64,000 bases of DNA from Hypomesus transpacificus. Its lineage: Eukaryota > Chordata > Actinopteri > Osmeriformes > Osmeridae. The stretch lies in contig NC_061068.1 in the NCBI RefSeq assembly GCF_021917145.1, positions 8,745,724-8,809,723 of the forward strand. Direction: 5' to 3'. Under the pieces are notes generated by a model. It was not told the DNA's origin. It made no database searches and saw nothing but the letters and a program-made list of their open reading frames with translations. Position 1 is the stretch's first letter. Each line of letters opens with the position of its first letter. A program made the translations under genes and the position numbers. This document shows, piece after piece, positions 29,101 to 40,907 of this stretch.

Positions 29101-32100
29101 AGCGACAGATGGAGCGATAACTCCTTTTCTCTGATCTACGTTCACACAGTCAAACAAACAAGCAGCCGTCCCCATTGGAGGTCCTCTTGAGAGGGACCCA
29201 ACCAGAAATGTGTATCTCGACTCACACACCTGGCTCACACCTGCTGTGTGAGTCTCTAACCAGGTGTGTACGTGTTCAGAGGAGTGTGTTTTGTTGTGAG
29301 GACACAGCATACATTGTAGCCAACTAAAGGTATTTGATTGGATTGTGCATTTTTCTTCACATTTGTTTTTAAATAAACTCCAACGTTGAAAGCTGTTCAG
29401 TCTCTGTCTGGCCTTCAACATGTGACACACAAGCATGATCCCTCTCTGTCTCTTTTACTCCCCCTGCTGTGGAGCCAGACAAGGTGGCAGATGAACACTG
29501 GCTAATACAGCGAGATTGGATGGTGTGTGTGTGTGTGTGTTTGTTCAATTAAACAAATGAGAAATACCTGGGTTTACAAGCAGGATTTTTTTTCACACCT
29601 CGTTGTGTGACTTTGGAAGGTGATGTTTGAAGTAAGGGTCAAGATGTGGTGTGACTGGTTGTTCTTACAGATAATAGTTTTCTATGAAAGGGAATGTAAA
29701 CCATTGTTCTCAAACGACTTTTTGTATTGTAATTGATTAATTAATTTCCAATCACATTTCAATACTATTTTTGCTCAAATTTAACCCACAGAGTCGAATA
29801 ATTGCAATTCCATTATATTTGGTTATCCACTGTCCAATTTACGTCAGTTTACCCCTCTTTCCTTTAGATCAAGGGGCATAGTTGTGGTTGTTTGGACAAT
29901 CTATTAACACCTACGATAACACCAACTGTAAACACACACATTCAGCAGCATATATTGAAACATTTAAACATACTGTATTTACACATTTAAACATTTGAGC
30001 ACTCCAAGTGTGTGGTTATTGGATAATGTCGTGATTGAGTCATGCAAATGAGCAAACTCCCACAATGAATGAACACGTTGTAAAAAAAGCAGTGCTCTCA
30101 TTGTTTCTCAATGTCCCACAGTTGAACTCCTGATACGGAAACTCACACTGTGCTGAGGGGAATCTGATCAAATACACTCTAACTCCCTACTGTTTCACTC
30201 CGTCTTTCTTCACACAAACATAAATGTACTCTCTCCCTCACACACACACGCCATATGGGCCGGTGGTTGAATATTAATAGTAGACTTATTTACAATTCAA
30301 GCCGAAAGACTTTCAGTATCTCAACTCAGACAGCGGATGGGGATTTCAGAAAACACTGCTCTTCTAGACCTTGTCGTTTCATTCAAATTGATGACATCGT
30401 GTAAAGGACACTTGCATCTGTGACAATAGTTCCACTTGAATGAATAATATAAACATAACTTAATGTTCCATTTTGTTGACAAATTTACAGTTATGAAGAG
30501 TGCATGCCCTGATGACTTCCACTGAGAGTTCTGTCTGTCTCATCTGCAATGGATATCAGGCACGCATTCCTACATCAGTCACAGCCACACAATCAGACAG
30601 GCTGTGCTCCTGCTGTGTGAGAGGACTACCTAAGCTATGGGCTCTGCATAGAGACCTGTCATTACCATTAGCAGGACTATGTAAACGTGCTCTACGCAAA
30701 GATCACTGCTGGGGCTCGTCTGGCACGTTGTAAAGAAGCCAAAAAATAAGTAGCTAAGCCAAAAACCCACAAAACAAGTGATTTGTTTAAGGTTTTAATC
30801 AGCCAATGAGCAAAATCAGCCAACAGCAGATTGATTTGGATTATCAGCATAGATAGATCTGTCAGCTATCAAAGCAGTTGCTTATTGAGCAGAAATATAA
30901 ACCTATGGAGCTCTCCAAAAACAGCTTATTTACTAATGGATTGTCACGTTAGTCCTCAAGTAAATTAAATAACTATTGATCAGGCAGAATGATGTGGTCA
31001 TCAAATGAAGCTATTTGAGAGTGTGTGTGTGTGTGTGTGTGTGTGTCTGTGTCTGTGTCTGTGTGTGTGTGTGTTTTTGTGTGTGGACTTGATAGGAGAC
31101 CACCTGGGAGGAGCAGCTGCTGTGGACTAGGTCATGTACAGAAGGAGCAAGTGCAGATTGATCAGGCATTTCATCACTTCCTGTTTTCAGACCCTTGATT
31201 CCTATACTTTGTTTACATGTCATGAGAGTGTGCGTTAAGCGCGTGTGTGTGTTTGTCTATGTACTGTTTGCGTGCTGCAGTGTTGTAACTTGCATGAGAT
31301 GTCAGCTGACGCTTCAACTGACCCATCTTTGGAAAAAATACAGATTTTAAAACTACTGGGTGACAGAAAGGAGGTCCCAACAAACTGCACTACAGCCATT
31401 ATATCTCCTTGGAATACAGTATCGTTTGTACATTATGGTTGGAATATTTCCAACCATAAGTCTTGCCTAGTCTTGTACTGCCCTCTTGTGTTTTTATAGT
31501 GATGCTTCATGGATATGGGGAACACTTCGGGAAAGGACCCTTCTTTCCCCATCTCACTGTGTCTGTTTCTGTATAGATGGTAAGTATTCTTTTTTTATTG
31601 ATTCTTGTCCTAATACATATGCCATCTAATGAATGGCATATGTAAATACTGTGGTATCATACTAATACCACTAGCTTGTGCAGTTAACTAGGATAACAAG
31701 TATGGTCAATATATCAACACAACAGTAAACAACAAAAAACAGGGATGCTCAGTATTCCATCTTCACATTATGTTGTATGGTGTGAAAATAACAATAAAAA
31801 AGTAAAAAGTGTGGAGCAGGCTTTTCTGATGCACATTTGAACCTATACGTGAGTTGAGACATGTTCAGGGGGTAGGGTGGTTAGTGGAGTTTTGGGGGAA
31901 GTTTGGTTACTCCGACTTTTTTCTGTTGGAATTCACAATAATGGGCCGTGTGATAAGTGTGGTCCTTTGGAAACTGTAAACTCAAGAGCATGTGTTGTGT
32001 AAGGCATGCAAGACCAAGTAGAGGGCCATACTCAGGGCTAGGATTAGTGGGTGTGGTCCTGAGTGGTCCACTAAAACAGGGGGTTATGGTAGGGAGATTT

Positions 32101-33200
32101 TCAGGCCTATTTTAAAATGGATTTAGGATATTGGGATGAGGGTCAGGGACAGGGTAGAGTAAGGAGTTTATAGTGCAGGCGTCCTGCCAGGAGTCAGGCC
32201 TTGTACTCCCGAACAGTAGATGGTGGACATGCACCTCTTTGTGTTGGTTGCCATACGCCGTTAAATCGGAAAAAAGAAGAAGATCTATTTTTTGTTTACA
32301 AAATAACCAATCACATGCAGTGGCGTATGACGTTTCCTACGGATTCCAACCGTAGGCCATTTCGGTTTGGTTCAGGGGAGGAGTGTAACGGTATAGCTAC
32401 CATAGTCTCCGGTATCGGTTTTACGGATTTACTGTAGCTATAGCCACAAACATTACGGTAAATTAAGAGCGAATTCTTGACTCAAATATAATTCTGCTAA
32501 TCCCATTTTGTCAACATTTGTTTGAACTGTTTTGTCTAAAAGAATCAAGTTCATCACAATAGTCAAAGTAGCCTAGTTAAAGCTAGCTAGCTCGTTTTTC
32601 TATGACTACTTGCTGGTTGAGCGAACTGGATCACAGCCATTTCAGAAAAGATCTGAGCTATATACCACATATAGCTACAGACTCTATTCTTTGGCATGCT
32701 ATTTTGTTATTCTGATGATGGATTAGGCCGGGATCGCAGTAATATAATATCTAACTAGCTAGCGATCTATTAGGTGCTTGCTAAATTAATAAAGTTGCTA
32801 AATGTAGGTCGTCTACTCACCCCAAGTCATTCGGGCCTTTCACCTGCCATTTTAATTGAATAACGCTACAATATTGATCATCTGCACCGATATTAACTGG
32901 GCCCAGATTGGGGTACACATACCTTCTGAAATGTGTCTGTGATTCTGCAGAACCAGGTCAAATAAGTGAAGCATTACAGCAATGCAGTTCCATGTGCTGT
33001 GCATTTCCACACATGATACACCTGTGAGTTCGAGCAGTAATCTGTACTGGCCCATTGTTGCCTAAATCAGCGAGTGAGGTGTCACATTTCTGCTTACTTG
33101 TTGTACACATCTAACTTTTAAAATGTGTGTTAATGTGTAAAATATCTCTGGATCAAAGCTGTATTTCTGTATAAAATGTAGATGTATGTTACCCACTATA
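18061..33200. other. 15-kb intergenic stretch, no gene found
   Basis: I find no frame with coding character, no RNA gene and no paired splice sites. The left half has many CA/GT arrays (for example 20,008-20,095, 20,870-20,891, 20,932-20,968, 24,048-24,105, 26,107-26,150 and 31,018-31,075) and CT-rich tracts (23,430-23,500 and 24,350-24,540). Bases 26,900-30,480 are AT-rich and largely repeat-free, with several TAATT-type homeodomain cores; this is where I would look first for distal enhancers of srsf3 or cdkn1a. That last point is inference only. Confidence 0.5.
32197..32285 (+). mobile_element. Fragment of a dispersed teleost repeat
   Basis: The order AGTAGATGGTGGACATGCACCTC, GTTGGTTGCCATACGCCGTTAAA, then AAAAAAGAAGAAGA resembles a dispersed sequence I know from fish genomes. 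Its hallmarks are a GTAGGTGGCGGTAATGCACC segment, GTTGCCAACCGCC and an AAGAAGAAG tail. The family name is not assigned from memory. Confidence 0.35.
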
Positions 33201-33330
33201 TCAATTGTTATATTGTGTAATGTGTGAAAATGTGGCCTACCTGAACATTTAAATGGACAACTCTTCTTTCAGTTTTTCTGTCGCATTTACGGAGTGTCAG
33301 TTTTTGTTTTGAAACTTGAGGCCTGTTGAA

Positions 33331-36300
33331 ATGGCAGGTAATTTCTCAATTTTCATACTTGCATGTCAGTACATTGTGTGCCTCAACGTTTTTAGCATAT
33401 TAACACACTAAAATAAGTTATACAATGACTCTCCCTATTGTTTGAAGTAACACCATCTATGTAGGTCTAACTGATTAGTCCTATTTAAAAAACATAATTA
33501 TTAGCATTGTTTGCATGTTGCTGTTAGTTGCATAGTTAGGGAAGATCTTTAGAGTATACATGACTTGCATATTTCTTAACCATGTTCACTTGTTAAACTA
33601 AGAAGGCAGCCTCAATCAACTGTCATCCTCAAAGCCAACTATACATTTTAGTGCATTTTGTATAACTTTTCAGATCCAGCCATGCACAGAGACTGTCCTC
33701 TTGACTGCAAGGTCTATGTGGGGAACCTGGGCAACAATGGCAACAAGACGGAGCTGGAGAGGGCGTTTGGCTACTACGGCCCCCTCCGCAGTGTCTGGGT
33801 GGCAAGAAACCCCCCAGGCTTTGCTTTTGTTGAATTTGAAGATCCCAGAGATGCTACCGATGCAGTGCGGGAGCTTGATGGAAGGTATTTATTTACCAGA
33901 ACAGATCATTAAGCTGTAAATCGCTAAATAAATAGGCATCAAGTCTCAAACGAGCCTATTGTGTTTCGATGGGCCTGTATTTTTTTAGTAGGCTGATAAA
34001 TCTGTTTCACTGAGTTTTTGGTTTGCTTTGGGAAATCCAATGTTTTGGTTCTTCTGCACAGGACATTGTGCGGTTGTCGTGTACGAGTTGAGCTATCCAA
34101 TGGAGAGAAACGCACCCGCAATCGTGGTCCTCCCCCCTCGTGGAGCAGACGCCCTCGAGACGACAACAGGCGTCGTAGTCCCCCGCCCAGACGCAGGTAA
34201 CCCCCTCCCCACACAGACCTGTAGGTTACCCACTCATCTTTTTACTCCATTTTCTAGTTTATAACTCTTATTTAAATTGTTGTTTCCCTTTGATGAACTG
34301 CATATCCTGTTTCGTTACCACATTTTATTAGTAGTCTAGCTGAGACTGAATGGCAACCCTTGGTTCCATGGTAATCTACGGTCAAGACTTTGTGACACTA
34401 ATGGCATGCAGTTGTCATTTTCATTACCATTTATAATCATTGGGGCTACTATAAGTTCCAGTGAACTGTATGTCCATGGGGGTGGTTGAAAAAACGTGCG
34501 TTTTGTATGCCAGATTAAGTGCACTTGATGCTACATGTTTCTCCAAATTTAGCTTACACGCCTTTCATTGTTCCTGCAGCGCCAAATGCATTTTGGAAGT
34601 GTAAAAATGCCATGTGTTCTTCTTAGATCATCTGATGCTTTAGCAGGTGTAAATATCACAACTAGCTCTTTTGAAGTAGGTTGCTTGTATGTCAAAGCTG
34701 TACCATTTAAGTACAAGAAGTGTTTTGGGGGGAGGGTATTTGATGATACTAGAAGGGTTGTGATGCCAGTTTTTTGTTTAAATTTGAGGTTGACTTTTTA
34801 TTTACCATCTATATTAATAAAAATGAACCCCCGTTGCAGAGTCACCACCATGCCTCTTCTCACCACCCTCTGAGTCAGTCAACTAGTCTTCTTTCAGCAT
34901 CATGTGACCGCTGACCAGCGTGCCCCAATCAGCTTGGCTGGTGTCGTGTCACATGACCCAGGCATGGCCAGTCGTCAGGTTGCACCAGCCCATTGGTTCC
35001 TGAGCATGCCGTTCTCAGCCTTCTCCTCCAACCTTAATCCAATCGGCAGTGACCCATCTCACATTTCCGGCCAATCAGCGTTTTACGCTCCCAAATGTCT
35101 ACACTACAACCTACCAGCAGCAGCCCTCGGCTAACCAATAAAAGCAGCAAAAAAGCCACAGCCAGCCCCCATCCGCCTGCCAACTAATCACCTTGCAGCA
35201 TCTGGCCAGTCCTATTCAGCCAATTCTGCCTACCTGGCCGACAGTCTGCTTCCCCTTCGTCATATCTAGCTTGTTGAAAACCAAAAAACTAGTAAGTTGT
35301 TCCTGCTTCATACAGTACACTGCTGATTACAGTTTAGAAAGTGAAGAGACAGCTGGTTTAAACAAAGGTTCTCCTTTTTTATCTGAATCGTAAGAGTTGC
35401 TTTTTTTCTCACTAATGTGCTGTTATTTATTGTTTCAAAGGGGAAAGGCTCAACATCCAGTGTCTAAGGCCATCACATTGACAGAATTGTGGATGATAGA
35501 TAACCAACGTGGTTTGTCTTGGGGTCTGATAAAAACTCTTAAGGAACTATTCCAATCAGTGCTTTCCCTTGGAAAGGTTAAGTCCCATCTTGGTCCCATC
35601 CTTTATGTGCTTTGCGGATGTTCTCCATTGGTACCTTTTGATATGTCTACATAAAAATCCCTTAGATTTGACCACAATTAATAATGCTGTTACAACCTTC
35701 CATTCCCTCAGCATCTCTCCCTGTTTGTGTAATTGCACTTCTCTCTCTCAAACCAGATTGTGCCACTTGCACAGGTGGCAGTATTAACCATGTCATCTTA
35801 AGGAATCAAGTCAACTAAATTGCCGATTTCAAATGCCCTCTTACAGTCTCCCATCCTGTCGAGATTAGTTCAGTTGCCCACTAAGAGGCTGTGTTAAGGG
35901 GGTGGGTGTTCACTTCAGGGGAGCACAGGAGATAGGACTGTGGTATCAATGGGCCACCAGGACCCCCTGCTCTCTGTGTGAAGCCCTCTGCTGTTCTTTC
36001 CTTCCTCAGATCCCCACGTAGGAGGAGCTTCAGTCGCAGTCGTAGCAGGTTAGTGGACTGCAACGTCCTTTAAAGTTTCCAAATTTGATCAATTGATATG
36101 TTGATAAAGGGCTTCATGGCCTAACACCATTTCCCTGTCTCTACAGGTCTCTTTCCAGAGACAGGAGGAGGGAGAGATCCTTGTCCCGAGACAGGAACCA
36201 CAAACCATCCAGGTCCTTCTCTAGATCCAGGAGGTAAAACATGCAGCCAATGGAAATTACCGACTAATCACTCAATGTTTCTAATTTTCACCATCCAAAG

Positions 36301-36430
36301 TATTGGCTGTATTTTGGCTGACTTTAAGTAAATTGTTCTCAATGATGAGTACTTGTTCGTAAAAATTCTAATGTCATGTCGGTGACTGTCTCTTTTTTAC
36401 AGCCGCTCCAGGTCTAATGAGAGAAAGTAA
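33331..36430 (+). CDS. srsf3: Serine/arginine-rich splicing factor 3 (SRp20)
   Basis: SRSF3 is a nuclear RNA-binding SR protein that acts in splice-site choice and mRNA export. Coding exons are 33331-33337, 33674-33884, 34062-34196, 36010-36048, 36147-36233 and 36403-36430, all with GT-AG borders. They join to 168 codons plus TAA. One RRM has RNP2 (VYVGNL, residues 16-21) and RNP1 (GFAFVEFE, 51-58), followed by an Arg/Ser-rich C-terminus ending in SRSRSNERK. The sequence is nearly identical to mammalian SRSF3 (164 residues). I start at the exon-1 ATG because ATGGCAG|ATCCAGCC joins in frame to give [14 protein letters not shown]. The second ATG, at 33682, would reproduce the shorter mammalian start. 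The neighbour is cdkn1a, as in human 6p21.2. Intron 3 holds a poison exon. Confidence 0.96.
34840..35291 (+). other. srsf3: srsf3 poison cassette exon (premature stop, NMD switch)
   Basis: Within the long intron 3, an acceptor (CCCCCGTTGCAG|AGTCACC) and a donor (AACTA|GTAAGT) bound a 452-nt exon. Spliced after exon 3, the frame continues for 11 codons ([11 protein letters not shown]) and then meets TGA at 34871-34873. This leaves an RRM-only protein and a transcript open to nonsense-mediated decay. In mammals SRSF3 limits its own level by including a cassette exon of very similar size (about 456 nt) at the same place. The exon carries at least five CCAAT/CCAATC motifs and an AATAAA near 35,139. 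The boundaries are seen here; the function is inferred from the family. Confidence 0.85.
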
Positions 36431-37272
36431 GAGGATGCATGGAGGTCATGTTTAAAGTCGCAGATGAATGAACGCTCATACTTATTGATTCATTTCATTT
36501 GATGGAGAGAAAAAATCAGTGAGTTTTTTTGTTTGTTTTAATCCATCAATAATTTTTTGGCGCTTTTGTTTTTAGCTTCTCTGTGACGTGCAAATTTCCT
36601 CTTTCTATATTTTGTAATTAAGTGTGAGTATATGTGTTGATGCTTGACCTCTGCCCTGTAGTCTTCTTGGTGCTGAAATACTGTTTTCCACGATTACTTT
36701 CTGCCTTCAATGTTGCCTGTTATCTGCTATTGTTTTTCCAAAGTTATTTTCTCGATTTGTCAATGAACCATTACAGGTGAGTCTAGCTCTGATAAAAAAT
36801 GGCACTGTGATGAAGGAATACATTAGACACACAGACATGCAGTAGTTCTAATCTTAACTATCTGAGTTTGTCTAAGATTTCACTTTCTTTCATTGATATT
36901 TGTACTGTTTGTAATGTTCTCTGAATTAAAAGAAAATTCAGAAAAGTTGTCTGTGAAGTCATCAAATCTGATAGAAAGAAATCTAGGTACCAAAAGGGGG
37001 TGCAATGGCTATACATTCATTTTTTCTAGACCTGTGCATGAGTGGTCTGGTCTCAACATTAACTCTCTCTCACATTAACTGATAAACTGATTACTAGGTA
37101 ATAGGACGTAATATATATATATATATATATATATATATTGATATGGCTACGACTAACAAAATACGAATTCTATGACTTCATTTCTGGCAAGGTGATTTAT
37201 TTGTATTTATTTTGAGGTGGGGAGGGTGCCAGGGTCACCCCAACATAACATTTTAAAACATTCTTCAATAAA
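36431..37272 (+). other. srsf3: srsf3 3' UTR with alternative poly(A) signals and an (AT)n repeat
   Basis: Non-coding sequence follows the TAA at 36428-36430. A weaker ATTAAA lies at 36925-36930 and an AATAAA at 37267-37272. Between them is an (AT)n microsatellite at about 37,111-37,138. Either signal could end the mRNA. Confidence 0.6.
37267..37272 (+). terminator. srsf3: Candidate srsf3 poly(A) signal AATAAA
   Basis: A canonical hexamer about 840 nt after the srsf3 stop codon, followed by T-rich sequence. Confidence 0.5.
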
Positions 37273-37949
37273 GTATTTTTTTATGAATGGAAAACAATTT
37301 ATCCAGTCTTTAAATTCACTTTTTTTGCGTATTTATCCCCATCCCACTCATTTAGAAGGTTGTAGGCCTAAATGAAGGCCAGGCTGTATTTGAACCCCAC
37401 CTTCCCGTGTCACCCACTCCACTGCATTCTCCAATTGCCTGAATTTAAATCCATCCATTACAGACAGACTCGCATCTTTTCACGCATACTATCCAGGTGA
37501 ACCGTTGCACGTGCAGTTTGTCTATTCAAGTGATCGCGCACTTTCACTCCAAGGAGGACTAGACCGCCTCTGACATCAGCACAGTCCTTGTGCCTTCCAC
37601 CGGTAATGCTAAATACAAGTGTATGGGGGTGACTGGGACAGTCGTTCAAAAAAGAGAACAATCCCCGAGACAGTTGGGAACACTCATCGCCAGATTCTCA
37701 TGGTCATCTTCTGTGCTGCTGGAGAGTGGATGGTCATGACGCCATCACCTGTGGATTCAGTTGGAGAAACCGCTCCCCTGCCAGATGGACCCAAGTGGAG
37801 ATACACAAACTCAAGCTCAAACTTCAAGATAACATGAACTAGGCGGGTAAATCTCAAATTTGGGCGGCCTGCTGACATGCTTGCACGTTGTTTATTTATA
37901 CCATGACCTCATACCATGACACTAGGTGTGTTCGACAGCCGGCTGCCTT

Positions 37950-38279
37950 GAAGCAGCCAATGGCATTCACTGCTTCAGTCAGCAGGCTGCAGAAATTCAC
38001 GTAGCTAGACCCCGCCTTGAACGGGAAACTATCGAACGTCATAAGTCCTCTCATTCATTCTTGAGAGAACACTTGGAGAATCTTTTCGTCAAGTAGGGTT
38101 ATAAGGGGATTCGTTTTTCTTTCTGCTTTATTTAACTTGACAGCATTTGAAAGCCAAGTAAAAGATAGTGCTTCAACAAAGGGATATTGGAAGATAAAGA
38201 AAGCAACGTTTTCGTTCTTGTGGGCGCCTACCAGTATTGGCTACTTTGATAGAAGTGCGTATTACTGGATTCCAATAAC
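37950..38279 (+). promoter_or_regulatory. cdkn1a: Possible distal promoter and alternative untranslated first exon of cdkn1a
   Basis: A CCAAT box (CAGCCAATGG near 37,955) is followed by roughly 300 bp of unique sequence ending in a strong donor, AATAAC|GTAAGTG, at 38,279/38,280. Nothing upstream of the donor codes for protein. The nearest plus-strand acceptor that suits it is the one before the cdkn1a ATG (39,737-39,738). Mammalian CDKN1A also uses alternative untranslated first exons. This is inference; it could equally be an unrelated non-coding transcript. Confidence 0.3.
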
Positions 38280-39228
38280 GTAAGTGAATTGACAAAGATT
38301 ATATTCTAAAACCATATAGTAGGCCTACCTTTTCTATGACCATTGTAGCCTACTACTTTTGCCTACAGTTCACAAATAATTATTGTCTTTCCTGGAGTTC
38401 AGCTATTTAATTTGTCTGAGAATATTATTTATGAATGCTGTATTAAAAAAAACGAAAACAATAGCTTACGTTTCAGACCAATTCTGTTTGACGCTCTAGT
38501 CATGGAAAGTATTTTGACATTGACATTTTGACAGCCCCCAGTTTGAACGGGCTCACATGAGTTTCAGATTCACGTGAAACGTAGTAAAGTGGGCTCGGTC
38601 TGAGCTGTACATGCTTTTCCACTCCTCAAGTCATCGGTTCGTCATCCCGCCACTTTATTGAATTTACCCTCCGGGCCCGCCTCCAACTGCCTTTGGCCTT
38701 GTGTCTGGTTGTCAAGCCCTTTTTCAGTGACAAATTTGTCACGCACTTTGACAATTAGGATACTTCTTCTTTCGTCCTACCTATTCTTTTTATCTTGTTT
38801 GTTCATGTTTTCTTAATCTAAGCATCAGCATGTTGAGTGAATGTGCCTCCAATAGTTTTTTTGTTCAGGTTGACAATGAGCATTTATTGAAAACCATTTT
38901 CAAAACGCCATCTTTCTGTAATAGGCCTACACATATTAGCCTAAATATCAGGAAATATTGGCGATTTCATAGCGTATGCCTACACTTTTAATACTGTTTG
39001 GGAAATGTGGAGTGAGTCAAGTCTTCAAATGGCAATTTTCTTGTTGTTGTGAAAAAAAAGACTTGTTACATGATGGTACATTTATTTTTCAATTCTTATT
39101 CTCATACAATGTTAACTTTCTCTCCAATTTACGTGACACAAAGATGCACTGTCATTCACACAATCCTAAAAATGGCCCCACACTGCCATCCGGTGGTTTC
39201 GACCAAAAGGCCTCCTTTACTTCAGACA

Positions 39229-39248
39229 GGACTAGTCTGTACATGTCG
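39229..39248 (+). promoter_or_regulatory. cdkn1a: Candidate p53 response element upstream of cdkn1a
   Basis: GGACTAGTCT matches the p53 half-site RRRCWWGYYY at 10/10. It is followed with no spacer by GTACATGTCG (8/10, CATG core intact), for 18/20 over the full element. A third half-site, AGGCATGTAT (9/10), follows at 39,265-39,274. The cluster sits about 90-115 bp upstream of a TATA-like TTTAAAA. CDKN1A is the classic p53 target, so location and match support each other. Confidence 0.6.
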
Positions 39249-39335
39249 CTGAGGTGGTTTGCCCAGGCATGTATTCCACAATATTGCCGTACAGAAAAGT
39301 ACGCCCCGATGAATCACAGTTGATTCTGTCTGGCC

Positions 39336-39423
39336 TTTAAAAGTGTCTCATTCTCAGCAGATCTCAGTTTCCCTTTAGCTCTGGTGGCGTGAAGAACTTA
39401 TTGTTAAGACTTTTGTAGTGATG
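39336..39423 (+). promoter_or_regulatory. cdkn1a: cdkn1a core promoter and untranslated exon 1
   Basis: A TATA-like TTTAAAA (39,336-39,342) lies about 25-30 bp before a plausible start region (TCTCAGTTTCCC, about 39,362). A non-coding exon of roughly 60 nt would end at the donor TGATG|GTGAGT (39,423/39,424). It would splice to the acceptor CTCCACAG|TG (39,737-39,738), nine bases before the ATG. An untranslated first exon and coding in exons 2 and 3 is the usual CDKN1A structure. The start site is inferred. Confidence 0.5.
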
Positions 39424-39747
39424 GTGAGTTTTGTAGCCTGGTAGGCTAGTGGTGTCATCAGTATTTTGTAATTTTGATAGATGTTCTTAAGAGATTGTAG
39501 AATTATTCATAATAACGTTGAGCTTGAGTTTGGGATACAATGGCATAATTTGATTTTGTGTGCTTCTATTTTATGATTGAGATGTAATCTGATGAATAGA
39601 CAAAGTGACGATAACTAATGGCTATTGTCATTATTTTTTTAAATTGCCATACAGCATTACTTGTCTACAGACAGTAATTTTTTTCTTTTTACTTGCTCAC
39701 CTAACCAGTGTTTCCCTCTGTTATTCTATTCTCCACAGTGTAAGACC

Positions 39748-40874
39748 ATGGCCTCTCGCAAGAGCATTCTAAGCTCCTTGGGTTGCGGTACTGCCCAGCG
39801 CAGCCTGTTTGGTCCAGTGGACCATGATCAGCTGCAGCAGGAGTACCAGCAAGCCCTTCGTAAAGACCTGGAGGATACCTCGCGACGCTGGGGCTTTGAC
39901 TTCCTGCTGGAGAAGCCCTTAAAGGGAGGCGACTTCCAGTGGGAGGGCGTTCCTTCCACTACGGTGCCGCTCGTCTACCGCCCAAATATGGTGGGCATGA
40001 ACCAGGTGGAGGGACAGAGGGGGGTGGGCTCTTACATAGAGGCCAGGGCAGGGCTCTCGCTCAGTGGGAAAGAGAATGTCCTGTACACCCCTGAGAGGGA
40101 TGGAGCTACCATCGTCCAAAACCTGGAGAAAACGCCAGGGAGGGCAGAGAGAGAAAGGCTGAAGAGAAAACAGACCAACATAACAGGTATGATGGGGGCA
40201 GCACTAGTGTGACCTGTACTTTCCCTGAATCCAGCCAGTTGCATAAACTTAGTGTAAGACTAGTCTTAGCCTTAGACTGTCTTAAATTGTCAGGTAAGAC
40301 TAGTCTAATTAAGCCTGTCTGTTGCATAAATAGTAAGACTGACTTAATTTGAGGTAGAAAAGTTAGCCACCTCTCCCCCTGGCTAAACCTTGCCGTAAGG
40401 GCTGAGTTGCTATGCCAACGATCTGTTTTAGTAGGCTACGTCATTATCTTAGCATAATGTATTACGAAAGGAATTAAGTGTTATTTGTAACTGCAGAAAA
40501 TGTTTACGGGGTTCTGCTTTTCCGCAGAATAAAATGTTTTATTAAACGAGTGAGTAGATGACAACATAACTCGCTTTATTGACGCTAGCACCAGCCATCT
40601 GCGTTGTTGTTGATAAATGGAAGTAGCGTTGGGGTTAAATTAAGAAACTTAAAAACGCATACACTATTTGTTAATAAGACAACTTTTTCAATACTGTATT
40701 CCTCCAACAGATATAGGTTTTCATAAGGTTTAAATGTATCAATCTTTCGCCGTTAAGTGTCGCTGTTTTGTCCGCCATCTTTTCTTTTTTCGCGAAGTGT
40801 CTTATTTTACCCATAACGCAGCGCGCAACAGGCTATCTAAGTCAGTCTTACGTTAGTCACTGATCTCCCCCCTG

Positions 40875-40907
<33 letters not shown>

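Noticed and set aside
34580-34873. Earlier acceptor (TTCCTGCAG|CGCC) as the start of the srsf3 poison exon
   Set aside because: It gives an exon of about 710 nt, far from the size known in mammals, whereas 34,840 gives 452 nt and an immediate in-frame stop. It is left as a possible minor site.
37619-37837. Short plus-strand frame between srsf3 and cdkn1a
   Set aside because: 72 residues with no recognisable motif and no splice or promoter support.
38587-38620. Second p53-like site (GTACATGCTT) downstream of the distal cdkn1a exon
   Set aside because: Only one good half-site (9/10); the next candidate half is poor and 8 bp away.
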